From: Microbispora amethystogenes
Lineage (GTDB): Bacteria > Actinomycetota > Actinomycetes > Streptosporangiales > Streptosporangiaceae
Length of the DNA: 64,000 bases
Assembly: GCF_016863015.1 (NCBI RefSeq)
Contig: NZ_BOOB01000037.1
Location: forward strand, 118,867-182,866
Direction of reading: 5' to 3'
Position numbers and translations under genes: made by a program. The notes beneath the pieces were generated by a model. That model was given only the letters and a program-made list of their open reading frames with translations. It was not told where the DNA came from and made no database searches. Of the stretch, positions 40,323 through 48,637 are shown one piece after another (within the stretch, counting starts at the first letter, position 1; every line of letters begins with the position of its first letter).

Positions 40323-40997
40323 GTGAGGCGCCTGGTCCGCGACAACGCCCTCGCGATGTGCTTCCTGCTGCTGTTCCTGCTCAGCCTGGCCGGGCAGTCG
40401 GTCGCGGGCACGGCGGCCTACAACGAGGACCAGGTGGCGGAGGGCGGGGCTCCCGTCACGTGGCTCCAGTACGTCACCTCCTCGACCTTCGCCGTGGACG
40501 TGGCCGAGAACTGGCAGTCGGAGTATCTGCAGTTCTTCCTCTACATCCTCATCACGGTGTGGCTGATCCAGCGCGGCTCGCCGGAGTCGAAGGAGAGCGG
40601 CGAGGAGGGCCTGGAGTCCGACGCCGAACAGAAGATCGGCCCCTTCGCCGGCTCACGGTCCCCCGCGTGGGCGGTGGCAGGCGGCTGGCGCCGGACGCTC
40701 TTCAGTCACTCCCTCGGCATCGCGATGGGCCTGATCTTCCTGCTGTCCTGGCTGGCCCAGTCGGTCGCCGGGCTCGCCGCGTACGACGAGGAGCGACTGG
40801 CCCGGCTGGAGGACCCGGTGGGCTGGCTCGGGTACGTCACGTCGGCCGAGTTCTGGAACCGCACCCTGCAGAACTGGCAGTCGGAGTTCCTGGCCGTCGC
40901 ATCGATGGTCCTGCTGGCGATCTTCCTGCGGGAGCGCGGCTCCCCGCAGTCGAAGAAGGTCGGCGACCCGCACTCCGCGACGGCGTCCTCCGGCTGA
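40323..40997 (+). CDS. DUF6766 membrane protein
   Basis: A 224-aa protein made of two similar halves. Each half has a hydrophobic helix (ALAMCFLLLFLLSLAGQSVAG; GIAMGLIFLLSWLAQSVAGL), a soluble stretch ending in NWQSE(Y/F)L, and a second helix (FFLYILITVWLIQRGSPESK; VASMVLLAIFLRERGSPQSK). The internal duplication is plain. It matches the actinobacterial/proteobacterial DUF6766 family, function unknown. GTG start behind GGGAGG. Last gene of the lipoprotein / 30-aa / DUF6766 operon. Confidence 0.8.
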   Translation: MRRLVRDNALAMCFLLLFLLSLAGQSVAGTAAYNEDQVAEGGAPVTWLQYVTSSTFAVDVAENWQSEYLQFFLYILITVWLIQRGSPESKESGEEGLESDAEQKIGPFAGSRSPAWAVAGGWRRTLFSHSLGIAMGLIFLLSWLAQSVAGLAAYDEERLARLEDPVGWLGYVTSAEFWNRTLQNWQSEFLAVASMVLLAIFLRERGSPQSKKVGDPHSATASSG

Positions 40998-41107
40998 TCC
41001 CCGCACGCCACCGGATGCCAATCTCGGTCAAAAGCTCCAAATAGCGACGTTTGTCGCATTCCATGGCCTGGGTACGCCCAGCGCGAATCGTGGGGAGGAG
41101 CACCGAG

Positions 41108-42307
41108 ATGACGTTCAATCCACTGCGTGAGCGCGGAATCCCGCTGGACCGGCAGGTGCGGAACTGGCGTGAGCTGGACGTCACGCCGATCGACCCCGAC
41201 CACGCCGACCCCTACACGCGGTGCCGGATCATCACGATGAACGGCATCGAGATCGAATCGATCATGTTCAGCCACCACTTCGCCCGCCGCTGCCCCGATC
41301 TCGGCGTCCGGCAGCGCCTCGCGGAGGTGCGCTACGTCGAGCAGCAGCAGCAGAAGGCGGTGAACTGGCTGCTGCCGGGGCTCGCCTCCGTGCTGGAGAC
41401 GACGATCGCGTACGAGCAGGTGGCGGTGGACCTGACGGCGTGGGTGGCGCGGATGGAGCCCGACCCCTACCTCAGGAAGGCCTACGAGTTCGGCGTGCTG
41501 GAGGACTTCGACCACCTCTACCGGTACGCCAACCTCTACGAGATGATCGAGCACCGGAAGGCCGAGAAGATCGTCGACCAGCTGACCGAGGTCATGCCGG
41601 GCCGGCCGACGAAGATGCACCACCGCCACCCCGTCGACAACGTGCGGGAGCACTACGACCGGGAGAAGGCCAAGCCGGTCTCGAAGCTGCACGCGCTGAC
41701 GATCATGTCGGCCGAGCAGCAGACGATGAACTTCTACATGAACGTGGGCCCGACCTACATGGAGCCGATCGCGCGGCAGCTCTACCAGGAGATCGGGCTC
41801 ATCGAGGAGGAGCACGTCACCCACTACGAGTCGCTGCTCGACCCGCGGGAGACGTGGTGGGAGCAGTGGCTGAACCACGAGTACAACGAGTGCTATCTGT
41901 ACCACTCGTTCATGGAGACCGAGTCGGACCCGAAGGTGAAGGCGATCTGGGAGCTGCACCTGAACATGGAGCTGGAACACCTGCGGATCGCCGCGGACCT
42001 GTTCCGGGAACACGACGGCCGGGACCCGGAGCAGCTGCTGGCCCCCACGCTGCCGACGCCGGTCACCTTCGAGCCGAACACGGGTTACCTGCGCGAGCTC
42101 ATCTCCACCCAGATCGACCACACCACGCTGGGCACCGGCTACGTCCAGGAGGCTCACGAACGGTTCCAGCGCTGGCAGGAGCAGATCCACGACGACGTCG
42201 AGCCGGCCAGCGAGCGCGTCATCGACGACAACCGCGCCAGGTCGGGCGAGGAGTACCGCCTGGAGATCGAGGGCGGCCACCCTCTCTACAGCCTGCGCTC
42301 CCACTGA
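41108..42307 (+). CDS. Ferritin-like di-iron protein
   Basis: A 399-aa cytoplasmic protein of the ferritin-like superfamily. Metal-binding helices are suggested by VRYVEQQQQKAVNWL, IAYEQVAVDLTAWVAR, LIEEEHVTHYESLLD (E-x-x-H) and LHLNMELEHLRIAADLF (E-x-x-H). The family is widespread and mostly unnamed. ATG with GGGAGGAG upstream. A convergent hemerythrin follows across a shared terminator, so two iron proteins sit tail to tail. Exact chemistry unknown. Confidence 0.75.
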   Translation: MTFNPLRERGIPLDRQVRNWRELDVTPIDPDHADPYTRCRIITMNGIEIESIMFSHHFARRCPDLGVRQRLAEVRYVEQQQQKAVNWLLPGLASVLETTIAYEQVAVDLTAWVARMEPDPYLRKAYEFGVLEDFDHLYRYANLYEMIEHRKAEKIVDQLTEVMPGRPTKMHHRHPVDNVREHYDREKAKPVSKLHALTIMSAEQQTMNFYMNVGPTYMEPIARQLYQEIGLIEEEHVTHYESLLDPRETWWEQWLNHEYNECYLYHSFMETESDPKVKAIWELHLNMELEHLRIAADLFREHDGRDPEQLLAPTLPTPVTFEPNTGYLRELISTQIDHTTLGTGYVQEAHERFQRWQEQIHDDVEPASERVIDDNRARSGEEYRLEIEGGHPLYSLRSH

Positions 42308-42313
42308 CGGGGC

Positions 42314-42354
42314 GCCCGGCCCGGGCCCGCACGGCGCCCGGGCCCGGGCCGGGC
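42314..42354. terminator. Bidirectional terminator, 13-bp perfect stem
   Basis: GCCCGGCCCGGGC (42314-42326) pairs with GCCCGGGCCGGGC (42342-42354). It fills the 52-base gap between the convergent ferritin-like and hemerythrin genes. Confidence 0.75.
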
Positions 42355-42359
42355 CGGGG

Positions 42360-42944
42360 TCAGCCCTTCCGGCCCAGCGCCTGGCGGATCAGGTCGCGGG
42401 CCCGGTCGACGATCGCCGCGGGCGGGCCGAACAGCAGGTTCCGCGTCATCGACTCCACCCCCGGGTGCGGTCGCGTGGGGGCCATCGCCAGCGCCGCCCG
42501 CACGCCCAGGGCCATCGCACGCCGCTCGGCCGTCGTCGTCTCGGCGCGGAGCCGGGTGAACTCGTAACGTTCCTCCGCCCGCGCGTGCGCGAGCACGGCC
42601 GTACGCAGCCGGTTGAGGCCCGGCATGAACTCCGAGTGGTCGGGGCCCAGGTCGTCCAGCATGGCCAGCATGCGTTTGGCCTCGTGCTCCTCCTTGAGCC
42701 GGTCGGCGACGATCTCTCCTCCCCCGTCGACCCGCAGCCGGGTGTAGGGGTGGACGATCTCCTCCTCCGCCGTCTCGTGCACGGCCAGCATCCGCACCAG
42801 CCGCCGGAAGGGCTCGTGTCGCTCGCCGGGCGCCGCCCGCTCCACCTCCTCGAACATGTCCCTGATCACGGCGTGCTGGTGGACGAGGAGGTCGATGACG
42901 TCGCCCTCCTTCATCAGTTCGGGCACCGGGTGCACGTCGGTCAT
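42360..42944 (-). CDS. Hemerythrin HHE-domain protein, third in the window
   Basis: A 194-aa di-iron protein: LLVHQHAVIRDMFEEVE (His), LAVHETAEEEIVHPY (His, Glu, His), LKEEHEAKRML (His) and LAHARAEERYEFTRL (His, Glu). The order of motifs differs slightly from the two copies near 8 and 12 kb, so it belongs to another hemerythrin subgroup. ATG start. Monocistronic. Probably an O2/NO/peroxide-related iron protein. Confidence 0.84.
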   Translation of the reverse strand: MTDVHPVPELMKEGDVIDLLVHQHAVIRDMFEEVERAAPGERHEPFRRLVRMLAVHETAEEEIVHPYTRLRVDGGGEIVADRLKEEHEAKRMLAMLDDLGPDHSEFMPGLNRLRTAVLAHARAEERYEFTRLRAETTTAERRAMALGVRAALAMAPTRPHPGVESMTRNLLFGPPAAIVDRARDLIRQALGRKG

Positions 42945-43098
42945 GTGCCTCTCCCCTCGGATGCGGCGTCCGGCCTCCCGGAGGAGGCCGGACGCCGGGA
43001 CGATCGGGACCGTCAGCCGTCCCGCGCCACGGCGGGCACTCAGCTACTTACCCTTTTCGGTCACCGTCCGTCACCAAAGGAGTCACCGAGGGATTCGT

Positions 43099-44439
43099 TC
43101 AGCAGCCGACGGGGCTGGAGCCGAGGGCCACGTCGTCGTACCAGATCGTGTCCGAGTCACTGCCGTAGCTCTCCCAGCCGAGGCGCAGCGTCGTGGGCCG
43201 CGGCGCGGTGGTGCGCCGCAGCCACTGGGAGTCCACGTTCTGGGTGGGCGTGCCGTCCACCCGGAGGCCGGCGACCTCCTGGTCGTCCAGGTACGTACGC
43301 ATCGCCTGCTGGGTGGTGTCGATCTGGAAGCGCAGGCAGACCCAGCGGTTGGTGGGCAGCGGAGTGCTCAGCGCGACGCCGGCCGGGCTCTGCTCGGGCA
43401 GCGTGGCGTCGTCGGACTCCCGGTTCCACTGGAGCGCGTTGTTCTGGCCGCCGATCCGCAGGTCCTTGCCGCCGTCCCGGGAGTCCGCCATGGTGATCAT
43501 GCTGACGTGACCGGCCGGGAGCGCGGTCGTGTGCCGCACCCACATGCGGCCGTACACCACGGGCGCGATCGCCGAGACGTTCTTGGTGGTCCCGACGAAG
43601 ATGTGGTTGCAGTAGTTGCCGCCGCCGTTGACCTTGAGCGACTTGCCACCGCTGTGCGTGGTGGAGGTGTCGATCGTGGCGGTGCCGCTGCCCGAGCAGT
43701 TCGGCGTGCTGACCTGCCACTCACCCGACGGCGTGCCCGACTGGTCCTCGAACCCCGAGCAGACCACCAGGCCGCTTCCCGAGCAGCCGGTCGACGGCGT
43801 CGACGAGGGCGACGCGGACGGGGAGGCCGACGGAGACGCGGACGGAGACGGAGACGGGGATGGGGAGGCCGACGGCGACGGAGACGGAGACGGAGACGGA
43901 GACGGAGACGGTGAGGGCGACGCCGACGGAGACGGGGACGGCGAGGGAGAGGGCGAGGACGTGCCCCCGCACGGCACGCCGTTCAGCACGTAGTCGGACG
44001 GCGGCGTGAGGCTGCCCGACCAGGTGCCCTGGAAGCCGAAGTCGGCCGTGCCGCCCGTGGCCAGCGAGCCGTTGTAGGAGGCGTTGACGGCGGTCACCGT
44101 CGTGCCCGACTGGCTGACCTGGGCGTTCCAGCCGTTGGTGATCTGCTGGCTGGTGCCCGCCGTCCAGCGCAGCGTCCACGAGCTCACCGCGGAGCCGAGG
44201 TTGGTGAGCCGCACCGAGGCGGTGAAGCCGCCCTGCCACTGGTTGACCGTGTAGTCCACCTTGCAGACGGGGGCCGCGGAGGCGACGGTGGGCACCAGCA
44301 CGACCACGAGCCCGGCCACCAGCGCGGCCAGGGCCGCGACCAGGCGCCCCGCCGGGGAGCCCGGCAGGCCGCGACCGGCGCGCGCACCCCTCCGGATGCC
44401 CGCACGCCGGTCACCGGGTGCGGGACGGAACTGCTTCAT
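43099..44439 (-). CDS. Secreted CBM2 protein with Cip1-like C-terminal domain
   Basis: A 446-aa exported protein. A long signal peptide (Arg-rich, then LVAALAALVAGLVVVLVPTV ASA) precedes an N-terminal CBM2 (CKVDYTVNQWQGGFTASVRL to LNGVPCG). A Pro/Ser/Ala linker of ~65 residues leads to a jelly-roll domain (CSGFEDQSGTPSGEWQV ... HTTALPAGHVSMITMADSRD ... DTIWYDDVALGSSPVGC). That domain resembles the Cip1 family, cellulose-induced proteins related to polysaccharide lyases. It probably acts on or binds plant cell wall. ATG behind GGAAGCGAGG. Catalytic activity is uncertain. Confidence 0.78.
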   Translation of the reverse strand: MKQFRPAPGDRRAGIRRGARAGRGLPGSPAGRLVAALAALVAGLVVVLVPTVASAAPVCKVDYTVNQWQGGFTASVRLTNLGSAVSSWTLRWTAGTSQQITNGWNAQVSQSGTTVTAVNASYNGSLATGGTADFGFQGTWSGSLTPPSDYVLNGVPCGGTSSPSPSPSPSPSASPSPSPSPSPSPSPSPSASPSPSPSPSASPSASPSASPSSTPSTGCSGSGLVVCSGFEDQSGTPSGEWQVSTPNCSGSGTATIDTSTTHSGGKSLKVNGGGNYCNHIFVGTTKNVSAIAPVVYGRMWVRHTTALPAGHVSMITMADSRDGGKDLRIGGQNNALQWNRESDDATLPEQSPAGVALSTPLPTNRWVCLRFQIDTTQQAMRTYLDDQEVAGLRVDGTPTQNVDSQWLRRTTAPRPTTLRLGWESYGSDSDTIWYDDVALGSSPVGC

Positions 44440-44967
44440 GCGTACCTCGCTTCCTGCGCATCTGTCGTGTGGCGCTTCGCGCGGCCCGCGTCGGCCCGCC
44501 TCGCCCGGATCGGCGGGATCAGCCCGGTTCGGACCGGGCCGGCCGGAGGCGGCGGCAGGACGGGCGCCGCCGCTCGGGCCGCGGTGGACGCCGCGCGTAC
44601 GCGGGCGACGGGAGCGGCGCCGGCCGGCGTGGCCGGGCGCATGGGTCGCGACGCTGCGGCCCCGGACGCAGATGTTTTCTCCCGGTCGCACGGCAGGTCA
44701 ACGGACGCCGCCGCGCCCTCGCCGCGGTCTCGCCGGGCCGCGCGTCCGGCGACGGCGTACGGCCCAGCTCACGGGCGCGGCGGCGGCCGGAGGCGGCCGG
44801 GCCGGGGAGGTGGCCGAACTGAATCTTTCACCATGCCGTGATGTGACGAAGGCCGCCGTACCCTGCGCCTGTGCGCCGTCCGGCCGGTCGCGGCCGAGCG
44901 ACTGCCCGCCGGGCGCCGGCTCTCGTAGTCTTCGCTCTGACACGCTCGAACAAAGGACATCCCCCAA
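44440..44967. other. Divergent spacer between Cip1-like gene and ROK kinase
   Basis: No gene is supported in these 528 bases. A GAATCTTTCA motif (44821-44830), one base off the GAAACTTTCA found upstream of GH127 and GH3, lies 138 bases before the ROK start. The frames across the region are Arg/Ala/Pro-rich noise. Confidence 0.5.
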
Positions 44968-45996
44968 ATGGCAGATGCAGGGTCCTGGGTCGTCGTCGGG
45001 CTCGACAACGGCGGGACAAGCAACAACGCGACCGTCCTCGACGCCTCCGGCCGTTTCCTCGTGGACCGCATGGTCGAGACCCCGAGCCTCGTGCGGGAGG
45101 GCCCCGAGGTCGCGGTCGAGCAGCTCCTCCTCGCCCTCGGCAACGTGCTGGAGCTGACCGGGACGCCCCGGTCCACGGTGCGCGCGGTGGGCCTCGACAC
45201 CCCCGGCCCGGCCAGCGCCCGCGGCGTGATCTCCTCCAAGGGCGCGACGAACTTCGTCGACCCCGGCTGGTTCGGCTTCGACTTCCGCGCCGCCCTGGAG
45301 GCCCGGCTGGGGCTGCCGGTCGTCTACAACAACGACGGCAACGCGGCGGCCCTCTACTCCCACCACGTACGCTTCGGCGCGGACGCCTGGCAGCACTCGT
45401 CGGTCTCCGCGATCGTCGGCACGGGTCTCGGCGGCGGCGTGATCCAGTCGGGGCACGTCGTGAAGGGCGCGGCCGGGATGGCCGGTGAGCTCGGGCACGT
45501 CCACATCCCCCTGCAGGGCCTCCTGGAGGAGGACCAGCCGCTGCCGGAGTGCAACTGCGGCTTCACCGGGGACGCCGAGAGCGTCGCCTCGCTGACCGGC
45601 ATCGAGAAGAACCTGCTGCCCTACTGGCTGACCCGCTTCCCCGGCCACGAGCTCGCCGGGATCGAGCCCGTCGCGAAGGCGGCCCGGCTGCTGCGCGGCT
45701 ACGCCGAGAACGGCGACGCGCTCGCGCTCAAGGTCTTCGAACAGCAGGCGATGGCCATCGGCAGGCTGTTCACCGTCGCGGCCAACTTCACCGACCCCGA
45801 CGCGTACTTCCTGGGCGGCGGGGTGGTCGAGGCGGCCCCGCACTTCCGGGAGTGGTTCCTGGAGAAGGTTCGCGAGCACACCCTGCTGCGGGAGGAGCAG
45901 CGGCAGGTGGCGACCGTCACGCTGGTGGAGGACCTCGACATGGCCGGAGCCCGGGGCGCCGCGCTGGCCGCGCTTACCGAGATCGTCGGCCGCTGA
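44968..45996 (+). CDS. ROK-family sugar kinase
   Basis: A 342-aa cytoplasmic kinase of the ROK family, which phosphorylates glucose or amino sugars with ATP. Motifs: GLDNGGTSNNATVLD (phosphate 1), VYNNDGNAAAL (catalytic Asp), VGTGLGGGVI and the zinc region ELGHVHI ... ECNCGFTGDAES. The consensus CxCGxxGCxE has lost its third Cys (Asp here), so the zinc site is altered. No helix-turn-helix is present, so it is an enzyme, not a repressor. ATG start. Divergent from the Cip1-like gene, possibly linking sugar uptake to cell-wall degradation. Confidence 0.82.
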   Translation: MADAGSWVVVGLDNGGTSNNATVLDASGRFLVDRMVETPSLVREGPEVAVEQLLLALGNVLELTGTPRSTVRAVGLDTPGPASARGVISSKGATNFVDPGWFGFDFRAALEARLGLPVVYNNDGNAAALYSHHVRFGADAWQHSSVSAIVGTGLGGGVIQSGHVVKGAAGMAGELGHVHIPLQGLLEEDQPLPECNCGFTGDAESVASLTGIEKNLLPYWLTRFPGHELAGIEPVAKAARLLRGYAENGDALALKVFEQQAMAIGRLFTVAANFTDPDAYFLGGGVVEAAPHFREWFLEKVREHTLLREEQRQVATVTLVEDLDMAGARGAALAALTEIVGR

Positions 45997-46220
45997 CGCC
46001 GCCCGCTCCGTACGGAGGCGGCTCTCGGCGCGGATCGCGAAACCCACGGCAAGAGTGGGCAAATTGTCGCTATCCACACCAGCAACCCCAGGAGGCTCGA
46101 TAGAGGATAGAAAGGTCATTTTCGTAGTGACGTTCCCGCGGGGCGTCCGCGACGGGGGACATCTCGTCGCGGAGGATCGCCGGGACGGATCTATGGGGGA
46201 AGGATCACGGGGGAGGATCC

Positions 46221-46871
46221 ATGACCACGACCGAGGCGACACCGGGCCCGACGGCCGGAGGCACGACGACCACCCGGGCCCGGACATCCCGTGCCCGCAC
46301 GACGACGCCCACGCCGCCCGTACCCGCACCGCCCACGCCCGGCCCGTCCATGGGCCCGGGGACCAAGGAGGAGCACCGGCCGCGACTGGACCTGGACCTG
46401 CCGTTCATGAGCCTCCAGCTTCGCGCGCCCGAGATGCACCTGCCGCACGTCGGCCTGCCGCACATCAGCGGGCGGGAGGTCGGGCACGCCATGGACGTCG
46501 CCCGGACCTTCCTGCCGCCGCCGGAGCGCATCATGTACTACGGCGGTCTCGGCGCGCTGGCGGTCCTCGGCATCCTGGAGTGGCCGGTGGCGGCGGCGAT
46601 CGGCGCGGGGACCATGATCGCCCAACGGGCCAGGTCACGCGAGCAGCGCTGGTCGCCGCTCGGCGGGCCGCAGCAGAAGGGCGCCCGGGGAGCGGCCGCG
46701 CCAGGGATGCCCACACCGGGGGCGACCACGCCGGGAATGCCTGGCGCAGGGGCCATGGAGACGGCCCCGGAAGCCGCCAGGCAGGCGGCCGGGAGGCGGA
46801 CCGCGGCGAAGGGCGAGCCGAAGACGCCCGCCACCGCCGCCACCCGGCGCGGCCGGGCCGCCGCCAAGTAG
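46221..46871 (+). CDS. Putative membrane protein with Pro/Thr-rich N-terminus
   Basis: A 216-aa protein of no family I recognise. A disordered Thr/Pro-rich N-terminus (~45 residues) leads to a stretch with MSLQLRAPEMHLPHVGLPHI and an amphipathic helix (GREVGHAMDVARTFLPPPER). One or two transmembrane helices follow (IMYYGGLGALAVLGILEWPV, AAAIGAGTMIA), then an Ala/Gly/Lys/Arg-rich basic tail. The tail resembles the AT-rich-DNA- or polyphosphate-binding tails of actinobacterial proteins. ATG behind GGGGGAGG. Function unknown. Confidence 0.65.
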   Translation: MTTTEATPGPTAGGTTTTRARTSRARTTTPTPPVPAPPTPGPSMGPGTKEEHRPRLDLDLPFMSLQLRAPEMHLPHVGLPHISGREVGHAMDVARTFLPPPERIMYYGGLGALAVLGILEWPVAAAIGAGTMIAQRARSREQRWSPLGGPQQKGARGAAAPGMPTPGATTPGMPGAGAMETAPEAARQAAGRRTAAKGEPKTPATAATRRGRAAAK

Positions 46872-47043
46872 GCGCCGCCCCGGAGTCGCCACGGCGGCCC
46901 GGTGGCACGGCCGGCAGACCGCACGGGCACGGCCGAAAGGCGCCCGTGCGGCTGCGGCCTGAGCCTGTGATCAGGGACGTATCCGGAACGGTCACCCGCT
47001 GTTCACCGAACGGTAACCTTACCTACGCCTGTTTGGGAGGTTT

Positions 47044-47082
47044 ATGCGTCAGTCTTCTATAGAAGCCGATTTGTCCTACTGA
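47044..47082 (+). CDS. Possible 12-codon upstream ORF
   Basis: ATG with GGGAGG very close upstream, then 11 codons and TGA, ending nine bases before the next GTG. The peptide would be MRQSSIEADLSY. The codons are AT-rich for this genome and overlap the palindrome CTTCTATAGAAG (47054-47065). The ribosome-binding spacing is short, so this is a weak call. Confidence 0.25.
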   Translation: MRQSSIEADLSY

Positions 47083-47090
47083 GGTGTGAA

Positions 47091-47216
47091 GTGACTGAGT
47101 TCCTCGCCGCCGTACTCTCCCGTGCGGCCCTCATGGTCCTGGAGGCGCTGCTCATGCGTCTCGTCCATGCCCTCGTGACGTCGTCCTTCCGCGTCACGAT
47201 GCCGCAGGCGGCCTGA
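47091..47216 (+). CDS. 41-aa amphipathic/hydrophobic small protein
   Basis: GTG start with GAGGTG just upstream. The product begins MTEFLAAVLSRAALMVLEAL and continues LMRLVHALVTSSFRVTMPQA: a long helix with Leu/Ala/Val on one side and Arg/Glu/His on the other, suited to lying at a membrane. No family is recognised. It is the best-supported small frame in the otherwise gene-poor 46.9-47.6 kb stretch. A promoter candidate is not clear. Confidence 0.45.
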   Translation: MTEFLAAVLSRAALMVLEALLMRLVHALVTSSFRVTMPQAA

Positions 47217-47632
47217 CCCGGCCCGACCGGCCCGCTCGCGCCGCCGGCGTTCCCGGGTTGAGCCCTCCACCCTCTCCGCCGCCGTCCGCTCCCGCGGCGA
47301 CGACCGCCGCCGACGCCTGAGCGGCGGCTTCCCGGCCTCCCCATGGCCGAACTCACGCGGGGCGATCACACGGGTTTCTCAGGGGGACGATTCAGGGGGT
47401 CCGAACGGATCTCAGGGGATGTCCCGCAGGGTCGTCGCGGATACTCGCAGCGAAACCCCGCGCACGGGGGACGAGAGCGCCGGGACTTCATCCCGGCTCG
47501 GCGGTGCCTCCCGGCAGTGTCTCTCGACGGCGTCTCCTGGCGGCGTCTCTCTCGTCCCCGCACCGGTGACGGTCGCGAGTCCCTCCCCCCGGAGGGCCCG
47601 GCGCCCCGTCACCTCACGCACGATCGCGCGGG
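47217..47632. other. Gene-free stretch upstream of csbD region
   Basis: I see no gene with a ribosome binding site in these ~416 bases. The middle holds three near-copies of TCAGGGGG (around 47380-47420). A 212-aa frame on the + strand crosses it but has no family features and poor codon bias. Confidence 0.4.
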
Positions 47633-47827
47633 TCAGTCCTTGAAGGCGTCCTTGACCTTGCCGGCGGCGTCCTTCACCTTCTCGCCCGCCTGCTTCATGT
47701 GGCTCTTCGACTGGTCGGCCTGGCCCTCGGCCTCGAGACGCTCGTCGTCGGTGACCTTGCCGAGCCCCTCCTTGGCCTTCCCCGCGAACTCCTCCGACTT
47801 GTTACGGAACTTGTCCTCCGTACCCAT
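47633..47827 (-). CDS. CsbD-family stress protein
   Basis: A 64-aa highly charged helical protein: MGTEDKFRNKSEEFAGKAKE followed by GLGKVTDDERLEAEGQADQS and a Lys/Asp-rich end. This is the CsbD pattern (general stress proteins, related to LEA-like repeats). ATG behind AGAGGGG. Probably induced by osmotic or envelope stress. Divergent from the SPW-repeat gene. Confidence 0.85.
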   Translation of the reverse strand: MGTEDKFRNKSEEFAGKAKEGLGKVTDDERLEAEGQADQSKSHMKQAGEKVKDAAGKVKDAFKD

Positions 47828-47996
47828 CTGGTTTCCCCTCTCGGTCGCAGAGCTGACGACCCTCCCTCTTTCCGCTGGTGGAGGGGCTAAACGCGGCCCG
47901 GCCGACACTCGGCCGCCCAATCGGGAAAAAGGGACGAAACGGGCGTACGCTGGAAATAAGGACTACAGCACACGCCTTTGAAGGGTGGTGTGAGGC

Positions 47997-48452
47997 ATGA
48001 CACACGGCGCCGACATCGGGACGCATCCCGACATCATGCAGATGCGTGCCCGTTACGAGGCCGCCGCGGCGAATCCCGCCGCACAGCTGGCCGATGGTCT
48101 GACGCTCCTGAGCGGGCTGTATCTGGCGCTGTCGCCCTGGATCATCGGATTCAGCGGCACGCGGACTCCGCTCGCGGTGAACAACCTGGTCACCGGTCTC
48201 GCCGTGGCGCTCCTGGCGATGGGATACAGCTCGGCGTTCGGGCGCACCTACGGAATCTCCTGGGTCGCCCCACTGCTCGGCATCTGGACCATCATCGCCC
48301 CCTGGGTCATCCGGGGAGGCATGGCGACCACCTCGACGATCATCAGCAACGTCGTCGTGGGCGCGCTCATCCTGCTGTTCGGCCTGGCCACGATGCGGTT
48401 CGGCATGATGGAGCGCGAGCGGCCCGGCGGCTTCCGCACGCCGGCGCACTGA
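47997..48452 (+). CDS. SPW-repeat membrane protein
   Basis: A 151-aa protein with four transmembrane helices and two SPW-type repeats. The first is LTLLSGLYLALSPWIIGFSG; the second, YGISWVAPLLGIWTIIAPWV, keeps the Pro-Trp. The N-terminal ~35 residues are hydrophilic (HPDIMQMRARYEAAAANPAA). The family (PF03779 type) has no assigned function. ATG start. Divergent from csbD; stress-linked expression is possible. Confidence 0.83.
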   Translation: MTHGADIGTHPDIMQMRARYEAAAANPAAQLADGLTLLSGLYLALSPWIIGFSGTRTPLAVNNLVTGLAVALLAMGYSSAFGRTYGISWVAPLLGIWTIIAPWVIRGGMATTSTIISNVVVGALILLFGLATMRFGMMERERPGGFRTPAH

Positions 48453-48637
48453 GCCGGCGAACCGGCACCGCACGGGCAGCAAGCCCAAGGCGGCGAGCCC
48501 GAGCAGGTGCTGGACGCGGTGCCGGGCTCGCACCGGGCCGGCCTCGTCGTTCCGCGGCGGGGAGAGGCGGGCTGCCGCGTGGTTGTCACAGGCGCCGGTT
48601 AGTCTCGTCCTTGGCTGAACGAGAGGACGATGCGCGC

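Noticed and set aside
46055..47062. A 335-aa + strand frame overlapping the 216-aa membrane-protein gene.
   Set aside because: Different frame, His/Arg/Gly-rich with no domain; the 216-aa frame has a strong ribosome binding site and transmembrane helices.
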